A stretch of 64,000 nucleotides of DNA from JARRPM01 sp963792815 (GTDB taxonomy: Bacteria; Pseudomonadota; Gammaproteobacteria; Pseudomonadales; Halieaceae), in contig CAWBXR010000013.1 in the NCBI GenBank assembly GCA_963792815.1, positions 1 through 64,000 of the forward strand, read 5' to 3'. The notes below the pieces were generated by a model. That model made no database searches. It had not been told where the DNA came from and was given only the letters and a program-made list of their open reading frames with translations. The position numbers and the translations under genes are program-made. The number at the start of each line of letters is the position of its first letter. Within the stretch, counting starts at the first letter, position 1. This document shows positions 28,701-36,583 of the stretch, piece by piece.

Positions 28701-28863
28701 CTGGGGCAGCGGTACCGGGTCCGAGGTGATGGGCAGGCTGGCCGCACCCATGGTGGGGGGGATGCTAAGTGCAGTGCTGTTGACCCTGCTGGTACTGCCG
28801 GTTATATATCTGCTGTGGCGCCGGCGGCAGTTGCATGCGACAGCGCGGGAAACGACCCAGTGA
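25732..28863 (+). CDS. Heavy-metal efflux RND transporter (CusA/CzcA family)
   Basis: Inner-membrane proton-driven pump of 1043 residues, full length for the HME-RND group. Starting at ATG 25732 (inside the adaptor's last codons), it shows the N-terminal helix (MIEAIIRWSVGNRFFVLLAT), the early family block TPVDAIPDLSDVQVIIKTRF, TYPLTTAMLSVPGAATVRG, transmembrane motif D (GGIAIAIGTMIDGAIVLIEN), and the C-terminal repeat (GVGMIALAGVAVETGVIMLV). CusA (Cu/Ag) and CzcA (Co/Zn/Cd) are close. The Met-rich adaptor domain and the Met/His/Cys-rich first gene favour Cu/Ag, but this is inference. No two-component regulator lies in the adjacent sequence. Confidence 0.93.
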   Translation: MIEAIIRWSVGNRFFVLLATAILVGMGIFAVRNTPVDAIPDLSDVQVIIKTRFPGQAPQVVEDQVTYPLTTAMLSVPGAATVRGFSFFGDSYVYVIFDEGTDLYWARSRVLEYLSQVAPSLPEAARPQLGPDATGVGWVYIYALQDRTGRHDISELRSLQDWFLKYELQSVPGVSEVATVGGMVRQYQVTVNPDKLRAFDIPLSHIQNAITRGNQEIGASVVEMAEAEYMVRVSGYLQSVADLEAIPLGVNRNGTPLLLRDVAEIALGPQMRRGIAELNGEGETVGGIVVMRFGENAQHTIDLVKARLDELRPSLPEGVEVVTVYDRSGLIERAVNNLWEKLGEELVLVALVCVAFLFHVRSSLVAVISLPVGILAAYSVMYLQGLNANIMSLGGIAIAIGTMIDGAIVLIENMHKHMERTEVTGHNRWQVVAASAAEVGPALFFSLLIITASFIPVFTLEAQEGRMFSPLAFTKTYAMAAAAILSITLVPVLMGYFIRGKVLPEQRNPINRFLIGAYMPLLQKVLRYPKTTLLVAALLLLSALWPLQRIGSEFIPPLDEGDLMYMPTTYPGISIGKARELLQQTNKLIRTVPEVESVFGKIGRADTATDPAPLTMIETFIQLKPRSRWREGVTTASLTHELDALVNLPGVTNAWVMPIKTRIDMLATGIKTPVGIKVAGPSLATIQQIGQQLESVLADVPGTASVYSERVAGGRYIKVDIDRVRAARFGLNIADVQQVVATAIGGIDITQTVEGRERYPVNIRYPQSFRNSPEQLALLPVVTPKGQRIALGDVASIYLEDGPPGIKSENARLNGWTYVDIDGVDIGSYVDRARVVVEQELELPPGYSLVWSGQYEYMERARERLSYVVPLTLAIIVVLLYLNFRNFSQVLILMGGLPLALVGSVWLMYLLDYSFSIAVGVGMIALAGVAVETGVIMLVYLDQGWQRMLEEGGEPSDGKLEHAVWQGAGLRVRPVLMTATATIVGLLPILWGSGTGSEVMGRLAAPMVGGMLSAVLLTLLVLPVIYLLWRRRQLHATARETTQ

Positions 28864-29110
28864 AGGCGTCGGCGTTACGGCGCCGCTTGAATCAGGCTCA
28901 GTTAGCCGGGAGATGAACGACATGCGAGCGCTGACGCGGCCGATCAGGCCCGAGGATATCGCACGATGACACACCCCGGCGCGATATTGCCAAGTGCGCG
29001 GTCGCCATTACCGGAAATTCCAGTCCTGCACTGGCAGTGGTAGGGGAGATGCGCCCGTACTGGCCGAAAGAGACACCGTCAGCGATATCATTGAAACCCG
29101 GGAGTAAGCT

Positions 29111-29902
29111 ATGAGCAACGCAGGCTGTTTGCGAATTGAAAAGGACGGCGGAGTACTGGTGCTGACCAACACCGATGCCCCCTGGAACCGGATGAGCTTC
29201 GCCTATATGGATGCTCTGGAACAGGCTGTTATCGAAGCCGCAGCGGACCCGCAGGTGCGCGCACTGGTGTTCACTGCGGACGGCCTGGAGAATTTTTCGG
29301 TCGGGATGGACCTGAAGCAGCTGGTGCGAGAGGGCCACACCCGCGGTGGCCTGGAGGCTGTGCTCGACCAGCGCCGCCGGGTGCTGTGCATGATCGAGGA
29401 TATGGACAAGCCCTCTGTCGCGACCCTGTTCGGCAATTGCCTCGGTGGCGGCCTGGAACTGCCGCTGGCCTGCCACTTCCGCCTCGCGGCAGACAGTGGC
29501 GCCAGCATCGGCCTGCCCGAACTGGAGCTGGGTACAGTGCCGGCCTGGGGCGGCAGCGCGCGCCTGCCCCGTTGTGTTGGCCGCGACCGTGCGCTGGATA
29601 TGATTCTCCGGGTGCGCAAGGTCGATGGCCCCGAGGCATTGAGGATCGGGCTGGTTCAGTCCATCCATCCGCTGGCCGAATTGAAAGACGCAGCGATGTC
29701 ACTGGCGCGTGAGCTTGCCGCACGCCCGCCAATTGCAGTGGCCGGCGTGCTGCGCGCAGTGGTGGGTGCCGGGGACGGGTCTCTGGCGGAGGCCCTGGAC
29801 GCGGAACGCAAGGCCGTGCGCCGTTGCGCCGCCAGTCGTGACCAGGCGGAGGGCCTGCAGGCTTTCATCGAGAAACGCGCCCCGGTATTCACCGGGGAAT
29901 GA
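29111..29902 (+). CDS. Enoyl-CoA hydratase/isomerase (crotonase) family protein
   Basis: 263-residue crotonase. The oxyanion-hole segments are ENFSVGMDL (60-68) and GNCLGGGLEL (108-117). Two acidic residues line up with the rat hydratase pair E144 and E164: Glu116 in GGGLEL and Glu137 in LPELELG, so hydratase chemistry is possible; the acyl substrate is unknown. The C-terminal helix region is normal. It stands alone: the preceding 247 bases after the RND gene show no gene, and the next gene (DUF481) converges on it from the other strand 45 bases away. A role in beta-oxidation of fatty or aromatic acyl-CoA is likely but unproved. Confidence 0.88.
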   Translation: MSNAGCLRIEKDGGVLVLTNTDAPWNRMSFAYMDALEQAVIEAAADPQVRALVFTADGLENFSVGMDLKQLVREGHTRGGLEAVLDQRRRVLCMIEDMDKPSVATLFGNCLGGGLELPLACHFRLAADSGASIGLPELELGTVPAWGGSARLPRCVGRDRALDMILRVRKVDGPEALRIGLVQSIHPLAELKDAAMSLARELAARPPIAVAGVLRAVVGAGDGSLAEALDAERKAVRRCAASRDQAEGLQAFIEKRAPVFTGE

Positions 29903-29947
29903 TCACCTTGATTGCGCCCGGGCAAACAACCGGTCGCAAGGTGGGCG

Positions 29948-30952
29948 CTACCAGCGGTAACCCAGTGCCAGTATCCACTCGGTGTCGTAGTCACCGTTGT
30001 CGCCCACCTCTACTCCCGAGCGATCATATTCCAGCCTCAGCTCTGCGATCAGTCCCTTGTACAGCGGAAATGTAAGGGCGGTCTTGGATTGGAACAGGTA
30101 GGCGTCGGAGATGGAAAAGATCCAGCCGAGCTCTCCAGAGTGGGACGCCTCGATGCCATGCCAGGGCGTATGCCAGACCATTGTCCAGCGCAGGTTTGCC
30201 CCAGGCTCCGCCTGCCAGTCCTGACCGAGGTACTCGTAATACATCAGGGCCGGTCCGCCCTGCAGGCTGAACGTGATGTCATCGGAGGGTGTAAAATCCC
30301 TGCCCAGTCCGCCGCCGCCTGCGTAAACCTGCTCCAGTGCCTCGAATTTGTCGCGGTAGTAGCGTAACCGCCCAAACCAGTACCAGCCCTCATCCCGCAG
30401 GATGTCGTACTGGTAGTTGGCATCCGCGTCATCGTCAGTAGTTGTGCCGTCGGTTTGCTCGTAGTCGATGCTGATATCGGCGTTGTGGCGATAGCCCGGC
30501 CGCAACCAGCGTGCGTTCCCGTCGACATTTACCTCATCGGACGGGTTGGCGCCCCGGTCGATGTCCAGGGACACTGCCACCTTGCCGGTGGAACTGGTGT
30601 CGGGGGGCAGGCTTCGCAGCTGCGCGAAGGCGACCTGCTGAGCTGGTTCGGCGGCGCAATCCATAGACCACTGGCTGTTTTTAACCTGTACCAGGCAGGC
30701 GCGCTGGATCGGTTCGTGCAGCGCCAATTTCACCGAGGCTCTATGGGTGGTATCCAGGTCCAGTACGTCACTCTTGGCAACGGTGACATCGCCGATCTTA
30801 TCGGCTTTCCAGACCAATTTATCCGGGCTGACGCTGCCCAGCTCTCCCGGCAGGATGGCACCATTATCGAGGCGTAGTTCACCCGACCGGGCAGGATAGA
30901 CTGCAGCGAGCAGGAGGAATAAGACCGTTAGTCGGTACGCAGGCTCTGGCAT
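29948..30952 (-). CDS. DUF481-type outer-membrane beta-barrel protein
   Basis: 334 residues from the ATG at 30950-30952, which gives a clean signal peptide (MPEPAYRLTVLFLLLAAVYPARSGE); the open frame extends 60 codons further upstream without a signal. The N-terminal part (RLDNGAILPGELGSVSPDKL) resembles the small beta domain often preceding DUF481/YdiY. The C-terminal ~220 residues alternate as beta strands (ADISIDYEQTDG, WYWFGRLRYYRDKFE, LRLEYDRSGVEVGDNGDYD) and end WILALGYRW with a terminal aromatic residue. Function in the family is poorly known (salt-induced outer-membrane proteins). Monocistronic, convergent with the crotonase gene. Confidence 0.75.
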   Translation of the reverse strand: MPEPAYRLTVLFLLLAAVYPARSGELRLDNGAILPGELGSVSPDKLVWKADKIGDVTVAKSDVLDLDTTHRASVKLALHEPIQRACLVQVKNSQWSMDCAAEPAQQVAFAQLRSLPPDTSSTGKVAVSLDIDRGANPSDEVNVDGNARWLRPGYRHNADISIDYEQTDGTTTDDDADANYQYDILRDEGWYWFGRLRYYRDKFEALEQVYAGGGGLGRDFTPSDDITFSLQGGPALMYYEYLGQDWQAEPGANLRWTMVWHTPWHGIEASHSGELGWIFSISDAYLFQSKTALTFPLYKGLIAELRLEYDRSGVEVGDNGDYDTEWILALGYRW

Positions 30953-31160
30953 TGGAAACTGTCCGTGGCGAATGGTCCAGCTGTGCGCCGCCCGCCGAGC
31001 AGGTCGGGGACAATATCTGGATCCGAATTTTGCTGTCAGATTTTCCTGCCAGAATACCTGCCCGTAACTGCAAGTGACAGGAATAATGTCGGGGGTGGTG
31101 CGCAGCCTGGTACCGCCGGTGCTAGACGGCATATTGCCGCGTATGCGTGCCCCTACCGCC

Positions 31161-32015
31161 CTATTGACTGGTTGCCATTGAAACTATTTCCAGCCGATTC
31201 TTGCCGCTGTTCTTCACCTTGTACATCAGCTGGTCAGCGGTAGAAATCATTGTATCCACGTCTCCCGGTGGCACTTCCCAGCAAAAGGCCCCAATGCTGG
31301 CGGAGACCGTGCATTCGTCAGCCGTAATTACCTCTTCCAATGCCGCGCGCAGGCGCTCCAGCAGTGATCTGGCCTGCGGTTCATATGTTTCGGGCAGGCA
31401 TATGACAAATTCGTCGCCGCCAACACGGGCAGCGCTGTCTGTAGCCCGAAGCCCATTTTGTAAAATGGTTGCAACGTCGCGCAGTAAAGTATCTCCGCGG
31501 GAGTGGCCATAGCGATCATTGACGCACTTGAAGTTGTCCAGATCGATATATGCCAGTGTCAATGGTCTCCGCTTGCGCCTGCAGGAGGCTACCGCCAGTC
31601 CCAGGGAAGCCTGGAATGCGCGTGCGTTGTCCAAGCCCGTCAGGCTATCGGTACGCGACAATGCCTGTTCGCGATCAAGCAGGGTTCTCGCCCAGGCGAG
31701 CAGTGCCGCTATGAGGCCAAACGCCAGGGCCTGCGAGAGGATGTTCAGAACCCAGATGTGCCCTGTTGAGTACTGCAGGCCCGCAGCCAGGTTGGAGACA
31801 ATCCAGATCATGGTGGCAGCAACCGCGGCGCTGCATGCGCCGATTTTACCGAAATGCCAGGCCGCAAGGCTCAGCGGCAGGAAGTAAAGCGGATACGCGC
31901 GGACCTCGATACCTGAAGAGTAATCGGCGAGGCCGACCAGTATAAAGCCGACAACCACCAGGGCAGCTGCCACTTCCGAACGCATCTCTTTGTGCGGCTC
32001 AGCGCTGTAGTTCAT
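31161..32015 (-). CDS. Membrane-bound diguanylate cyclase (GGDEF)
   Basis: Synthesises cyclic di-GMP from two GTP. 284 residues: about four transmembrane helices in residues 14-110 (EVAAALVVVGFILVGLADYS, AAVAATMIWIVSNLAAG, ILSQALAFGLIAALLAWA), a short linker, then a complete GGDEF domain. It shows RTDSLTGLDNARAF, YIDLDNFKCVNDRYGHSRGD, an intact VGGDEF at 198-203 and SIGAF. An RxxD inhibitory site (R190-ATD193) lies five residues before GGDEF, so product inhibition by c-di-GMP is likely. There is no EAL domain. The short periplasmic loops do not show a known sensor fold. Upstream is a divergent ABC-F gene. Confidence 0.93.
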   Translation of the reverse strand: MNYSAEPHKEMRSEVAAALVVVGFILVGLADYSSGIEVRAYPLYFLPLSLAAWHFGKIGACSAAVAATMIWIVSNLAAGLQYSTGHIWVLNILSQALAFGLIAALLAWARTLLDREQALSRTDSLTGLDNARAFQASLGLAVASCRRKRRPLTLAYIDLDNFKCVNDRYGHSRGDTLLRDVATILQNGLRATDSAARVGGDEFVICLPETYEPQARSLLERLRAALEEVITADECTVSASIGAFCWEVPPGDVDTMISTADQLMYKVKNSGKNRLEIVSMATSQ

Positions 32016-32248
32016 CCAGTCTCTGTAGATCTTTCACGCGTTTTCAGGAAATCCGGGCGGGATTGGTCGCCCCCAACAGGAGGTTGGCGGCTCGGGTTCG
32101 AGCATAGCCCAGCGCCAACTGGACAGCAATGTGGAACTGCGGATGTGGGAATATGTCGCCTCGACATTGCGCTGCAAACTCCCTAGAATGCGCCGCCTCT
32201 TTGCGCGTCCTGTACCGGGACCCCGCAGTCAACCGCCAGGAATACCCC

Positions 32249-33859
32249 GTGATCTCTACCGCCAATATCACCATGCAGTTTGGTGCCAAGCCGCTGTTTG
32301 AAAACATTTCGGTCAAGTTCGGTGACGGCAACCGCTACGGCCTGATCGGCGCCAATGGCTGTGGCAAGTCGACCTTCATGAAAATCCTCGACGGCAGCCT
32401 TGCACCCAGTTCCGGCAACGTCTCGATCACGCCGAACGAGCGCGTCGGCCGCCTGCACCAGGACCAGTTCGCGTTCGAGCGCTTCTCTGTGGTGGATACT
32501 GTCATCATGGGCCATCGGGAGCTGTGGGAGGTCAAGCAGGAGCGGGACCGTATTTACGCCCTGCCGGAGATGTCGGAAGACGACGGCATGAAAGTGGCGG
32601 AGCTGGAGACCCTGTTCGCCGAGATGGACGGCTATACCGCCGAGAGTCGCGCCGGCGAGATCCTGCTGGGCGCGGGCATCGCCCAGGAGTTGCACTACGG
32701 CCCCATGAGCGAGGTGGCGCCCGGGTGGAAACTGCGTGTGCTGCTGGCCCAGGCACTGTTTTCCGATCCGGATATCCTGCTGCTGGACGAGCCTACCAAC
32801 AACCTGGATATCGACACCATACGCTGGCTGGAAACCGTGCTTAACGCGCGCAAGTCCACCATGATCATCATCTCCCACGACCGCCATTTCCTGAACGCCG
32901 TGTGTACCCACATGGCGGACATCGATTACGGCGAGCTGCGGGTCTATCCCGGCAACTACGACGACTTCATGACTGCCTCCACCCAGGCCAGGGAAAAACA
33001 GCAATCTGAAAACGCCAAAAAGAGCGCACAGATTGCCGAGCTGCAGCAGTTTGTCAGCCGCTTTTCCGCCAATGCCTCGAAAGCCAAGCAGGCGACCTCC
33101 CGGGCGAAACAGATCACCAAGATCACGCTGGAAGACATCAAGCCCTCGAGCCGGGTCAGCCCCTATATCCGTTTCAAGCAGGAAAAGAAATTGCACCGCC
33201 AGGCCCTGACCCTGGAGAACCTGGGCCACGGCTTCGACGGGGAGCCCCTGTTCGAGAAAAGCAGCATCATGCTGGAGGCGGGCACCCGGCTGGCGATCAT
33301 CGGCGAGAACGGGGTGGGCAAGACCACCCTGTTGCGTTGCCTGATGGGTGAACTCGCCGCAGATGAGGGGAAGATCAAGTGGGCGGAAAATGCCACCCAG
33401 GGTTACTGTCCCCAGGACAGCACCGCCGACTTCGATTGCGATCTCAACCTGTTCGACTGGATGAGCCAGTGGCGCCGCGCCAGCCACGATGACCAGATCG
33501 TGCGGGCCACCCTGGGTAGGTTGCTGTTTTCCTCCGACGACTTCAAGAAGCAGGCCCGGGTCTGTTCCGGCGGCGAGAAGAACCGACTGCTGTTCGGCAA
33601 GCTGATGATGACCGATGCCAATGTGTTGTTGCTGGACGAGCCCACCAACCATCTGGACATGGAAGCGATCGAGGCACTCAACCTGGCGCTGGAGCATTAC
33701 GAGGGCACCCTGATCTTCGTCAGCCACGACCGTGAGTTCGTGTCGTCCCTGGCCACCCGGGTCATCGAGATCAAGGACAAGCGGCTGGTGGACTTCCAGG
33801 GCACCTACGAGGAATACCTCGCAGGCCAACTGGCTGCCGACAAGGTGGCCAGCGCCTGA
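32249..33859 (+). CDS. ybiT: ABC-F family ATPase, YbiT type
   Basis: Soluble duplicated ATP-binding protein of the ABC-F family, which acts on ribosomes and has no membrane domain. The start is GTG at 32249 with AGGA eight bases ahead, giving 536 residues, close to E. coli YbiT; the open frame extends upstream without similarity. Both ATPase cassettes are present: first Walker A GANGCGKST and Walker B LLLDEPTNNLD with a degenerate signature (SEVAPGWKLRVLLAQ, as in YbiT); second Walker A GENGVGKTT, signature CSGGEKNRL and LLLDEPTNHLD. The linker (FSANASKAKQATSRAKQITK) is the family's interdomain P-site-tRNA-interaction region. The next gene follows after 38 bases on the same strand. Confidence 0.92.
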   Translation: MISTANITMQFGAKPLFENISVKFGDGNRYGLIGANGCGKSTFMKILDGSLAPSSGNVSITPNERVGRLHQDQFAFERFSVVDTVIMGHRELWEVKQERDRIYALPEMSEDDGMKVAELETLFAEMDGYTAESRAGEILLGAGIAQELHYGPMSEVAPGWKLRVLLAQALFSDPDILLLDEPTNNLDIDTIRWLETVLNARKSTMIIISHDRHFLNAVCTHMADIDYGELRVYPGNYDDFMTASTQAREKQQSENAKKSAQIAELQQFVSRFSANASKAKQATSRAKQITKITLEDIKPSSRVSPYIRFKQEKKLHRQALTLENLGHGFDGEPLFEKSSIMLEAGTRLAIIGENGVGKTTLLRCLMGELAADEGKIKWAENATQGYCPQDSTADFDCDLNLFDWMSQWRRASHDDQIVRATLGRLLFSSDDFKKQARVCSGGEKNRLLFGKLMMTDANVLLLDEPTNHLDMEAIEALNLALEHYEGTLIFVSHDREFVSSLATRVIEIKDKRLVDFQGTYEEYLAGQLAADKVASA

Positions 33860-33897
33860 TAGACTCCCTCTCCAGCGATTTTAGCCCGGAGACTGAT

Positions 33898-35415
33898 ATG
33901 ACGGATTGGGACAAGCTGGCGGACACCACGCCGATACTGGTCGGGGCCGGCCAGGTAGTGCAGCGCGAGGCCACCACCGACTCCCCCATGAAGCTGGCTG
34001 CCGAGGCGGCGCGGCGCGCCCTGGATCACGCCGGCGGCAGCGGTCTTGTCGAGGCAATCGATACCATTTCGGTGACTCGCCTGTTCTCCGACTCGATGGG
34101 CATGCCGCCCTGCCCATTCGGGCGCAGCGATAACCCTCCTGCTTCTTTGGCCCGCGCCATTGGCGCATCCCCGGCTCATTTCATCTACGGCCAGGTGGGC
34201 GGCAACGAACCCCAGAGTCGGCTTATCGAGTTTGCCCGGGACATCGCCCGGGGCGAGCGCTCGGTGGTGTTACTGGCCGGTGCCGAGGCCATACGCAACC
34301 AGCGCAATAGCGAACGGGAGGGCCAGGCGCTGGACTGGAACGAGACCTTCGATCCCGGGACTTTTCCCCTGGAGGATCGCGGCTGGGGCGATATGTTTGT
34401 CACCATGCAGGAGGTCAGTAACGGCCTGCTGGCGCCCATGGCCTACTACGCGCTGATAGAGCAGGCGCGGGCGTTTGCCAGCCGTTCCACCCCCACAGAG
34501 CATCGCGCCATCATGGCCGAACTGCTGGCTTCCCTTAGCGCTGTCGCCGCCGTCAATCCCTGCGCCCAGTTTCCCACAGCCCTGTCCGCCGCTGACATCC
34601 TGGCGGCGACGCCCCTGAACCACCTGTACAGCAAGCGCATGGTTGCCCAGGATGGGGTCAACCAGGGCGCCGCGCTGATTATGTGCAGCGTTGGCGCGGC
34701 CCGGCGGCTGGGGATCCCCGAGAACCACTGGGTGTTCCCCCAGGGTATGGCCGAGGGCGTTGACTACTGCCTGAGCGAACGGGATGACCCGGCCTGTTCT
34801 TTGATGGGGCAGGCGGTGCTGGATCGCGCCTTTTCGATTTCCGGCAGGGCGGTCAAGGAAGTCGACCTGATCGACATCTACAGTTGTTTCGCCTGCGCGG
34901 TGGCGTCAACGGCGGAGTATCTGGACCTGCCCGTCGACGGCTCCCGGGCGCTGACCCTGACCGGCGGCCTGCCCTACTTTGGCGGTGCGGGTAACAACTA
35001 CAGCATGCATTCACTGGCGGAGGCCGTGACCCGGTTGCGTGACGGCAGGGGCTCTTGCGCCCTGGTAACCAGCGTGGGTGGAATTCTTTCAAAGCATGCG
35101 GTGGGAATTTACTCCCGTGAGCCCTCCGCGGTGAACTGGGCAGAGGTAGACGCCCGGCTGACCAGGGACTCGATGCCCTCGAGGGCTATAGCACAGACCC
35201 CCGCAGCCGGCAGTATTGTCAGTTACGTGGTGAACTACCGCGGGGGACAGCCGGCGCAGGCAGTGGTGCTGGCGGAGACCGGGGACGGCGCGCGCTTTGT
35301 CGCTAACTCTGGCGACCCTGCCACCGTGGAGGCAATGGCATCCTCTGTTTCCGCGGGCCAGCCTGTCAGCGTACTTCCCGGTGAACGCGGCGCGCTGCTT
35401 TTCAGCCTGGAGTAG
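33898..35415 (+). CDS. Thiolase-like protein (TLP1-type) with extra C-terminal domain; nucleophilic Cys not seen
   Basis: 505 residues with a thiolase fold: N-terminal half TPILVGAGQVVQREATTDSP, and late blocks KEVDLIDIYSCFACAV and LTGGLPYFGGAGNNYSMHSL, followed by a ~110-residue C-terminal domain (QTPAAGSIVSYVVNYRGG...VSVLPGERGALLF) like the OB-type extension of thiolase-like protein type 1. At the place where thiolases carry the acyl-accepting Cys, the sequence reads IYGQVGGNEPQSRLIEFA, so a Gly stands in for it. It is usually auto-annotated acetyl-CoA acetyltransferase; true thiolase activity is doubtful. Its partner in acyl-CoA metabolism is not evident. It lies 38 bases after the ABC-F gene. 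Confidence 0.85.
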   Translation: MTDWDKLADTTPILVGAGQVVQREATTDSPMKLAAEAARRALDHAGGSGLVEAIDTISVTRLFSDSMGMPPCPFGRSDNPPASLARAIGASPAHFIYGQVGGNEPQSRLIEFARDIARGERSVVLLAGAEAIRNQRNSEREGQALDWNETFDPGTFPLEDRGWGDMFVTMQEVSNGLLAPMAYYALIEQARAFASRSTPTEHRAIMAELLASLSAVAAVNPCAQFPTALSAADILAATPLNHLYSKRMVAQDGVNQGAALIMCSVGAARRLGIPENHWVFPQGMAEGVDYCLSERDDPACSLMGQAVLDRAFSISGRAVKEVDLIDIYSCFACAVASTAEYLDLPVDGSRALTLTGGLPYFGGAGNNYSMHSLAEAVTRLRDGRGSCALVTSVGGILSKHAVGIYSREPSAVNWAEVDARLTRDSMPSRAIAQTPAAGSIVSYVVNYRGGQPAQAVVLAETGDGARFVANSGDPATVEAMASSVSAGQPVSVLPGERGALLFSLE

Positions 35416-35649
35416 CAACCGCAGGGCGGCGCTGCCGATTGTCCCGGGCCGGAGAATACCCGGCAGGGTGTCATTAACCATGTTGCCTGCGAATCTCCGC
35501 GGGTTTGCGAAATCCATGGAAGGTGCTACTTTTAACCACGCGGACAGTCGTCTGCGACGAAGGGGTTCAGGCTGCCAAATGTGCCTCGACCCGGCGCAAT
35601 CAAGCTTGCGGGTTTACCCCATCGCCCAACTTTTCAGAGGATCAATCCC

Positions 35650-36222
35650 ATGCAAAAAACTATCCAGGTTACCCTGTTGCTGCTGTTCGCCGTCCTGTCC
35701 GCGCAACTGACCCGGGCAGATGATTACAGTGACACTATCAAGGTGTTCAGCGATGCCGGTGAAAGTGGCGCCTATTTCGACAACGCCTACGGCTACGCGG
35801 TCTTTCCCAGTATCGGCAAGGGCGGCATAGGCATTGGCGGCGCGCATGGTAGCGGCAAGGTCTACAAGCAGGGCAAGGTGATCGGGGAAGCCAAGATGAA
35901 CCAGCTGACTATTGGCCTGCAGTTGGGTGCGCAGGTTTACAGCCAGATCATCTTCTTCGAAGACGAGAGCGCCCTCAACGATTTCACCTCCGGCAATTTC
36001 GAGTTCAGCGCCCAGGCGACGGCGGTAGCCATCACGGCAGCGGTTTCGGCTGAGGCGAATACCGGTGGTGGCATGTCGGCGGGCGCCAGTGGTGGCAAGA
36101 ACGACGCCTCCACAGCGTCTCACGGCTATCGCAAGGGCATGGCCATCTTCACCGTGGCCAAGGGGGGCCTGATGTACGAGGCAACCCTGGGCGGGCAGAA
36201 GTACTCTTACGAACCGCTCTAA
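35650..36222 (+). CDS. Secreted SYLF (Ysc84-type) lipid-binding domain protein
   Basis: 190 residues from ATG 35650, preceded by AGAGGATC, with signal peptide (MQKTIQVTLLLLFAVLSAQLTRA). The open frame starts 69 bases earlier, without a ribosome site. The mature part is one SYLF/Ysc84 domain: AYFDNAYGYAVFPSIGKGG, GIGGAHGSGKVYKQGKVIG, TIGLQLGAQVYSQIIFFED, and KGGLMYEATLGGQKYSYEPL. The eukaryotic domain binds phosphoinositides; bacterial periplasmic members are common but their role is not established. Monocistronic by position: 234 bases before it and 361 after it hold no gene. Confidence 0.85.
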   Translation: MQKTIQVTLLLLFAVLSAQLTRADDYSDTIKVFSDAGESGAYFDNAYGYAVFPSIGKGGIGIGGAHGSGKVYKQGKVIGEAKMNQLTIGLQLGAQVYSQIIFFEDESALNDFTSGNFEFSAQATAVAITAAVSAEANTGGGMSAGASGGKNDASTASHGYRKGMAIFTVAKGGLMYEATLGGQKYSYEPL

Positions 36223-36583
36223 CCGGAACTGATCCGGTCAACACGCATGGCTGCTGGATGCGGGTGTTGACCGGGCTGATCTCCTTTATCCTGCAGGGGG
36301 CCAGGGACCGGCTTGGCGGCAATCGCGACCACTGCAGGGAGACCCTTCCCGCTTATAAGCACCCGCCGTTGGCGGGCGAGTGATCCGCCTGGGTTGATAC
36401 GGCGTATACTCCCGCCGGGTCAGGTTTTTACGAGGAAAAACACGCTAAATTACCAATTTCTTTTGATTCAAAGGTGATTTATCCTTGCACGCGGTCAGTA
36501 ATGGTGTCGGCCGGGCCTCCAGGGGGCAAGGTGGCCGGCGACTGTGCTTGCTCAATGAGTTTCGACAAACATGGAGAGAAACA
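36223..36583. other. Intergenic region between SYLF gene and ompA-family gene
   Basis: About 361 bases with no gene seen. It begins with a strong hairpin (listed separately). A smaller hairpin, CCCGCC-GTT-GGCGGG, lies at 36362-36376. The downstream half becomes AT-rich around 36430-36480 and probably holds the promoter of the OmpA-family gene, but I cannot pick a convincing -35/-10 pair. A tRNA or known small RNA was not recognised. Confidence 0.55.
36234..36274 (+). terminator. Hairpin after SYLF gene, possible terminator
   Basis: An 11-base perfect stem, CCGGTCAACAC (36234-36244) with GTGTTGACCGG (36264-36274); GCAT/ATGC can add four inner pairs across a two-base bulge. It starts 11 bases after the SYLF stop codon. 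There is no strong U tract behind it, so it may be Rho-linked or an mRNA-stabilising structure rather than an intrinsic terminator. Confidence 0.5.

Noticed and set aside
28864..29110. Remnant gene between the RND pump and crotonase
   Set aside because: Short frames exist (for example reading VAITGNSSPALAVVGEM) but have no ribosome site and no recognised family.
32183..33829. 548-codon minus-strand open frame over the ABC-F gene
   Set aside because: Antisense shadow of a complete ABC-F protein with both ATPase cassettes.
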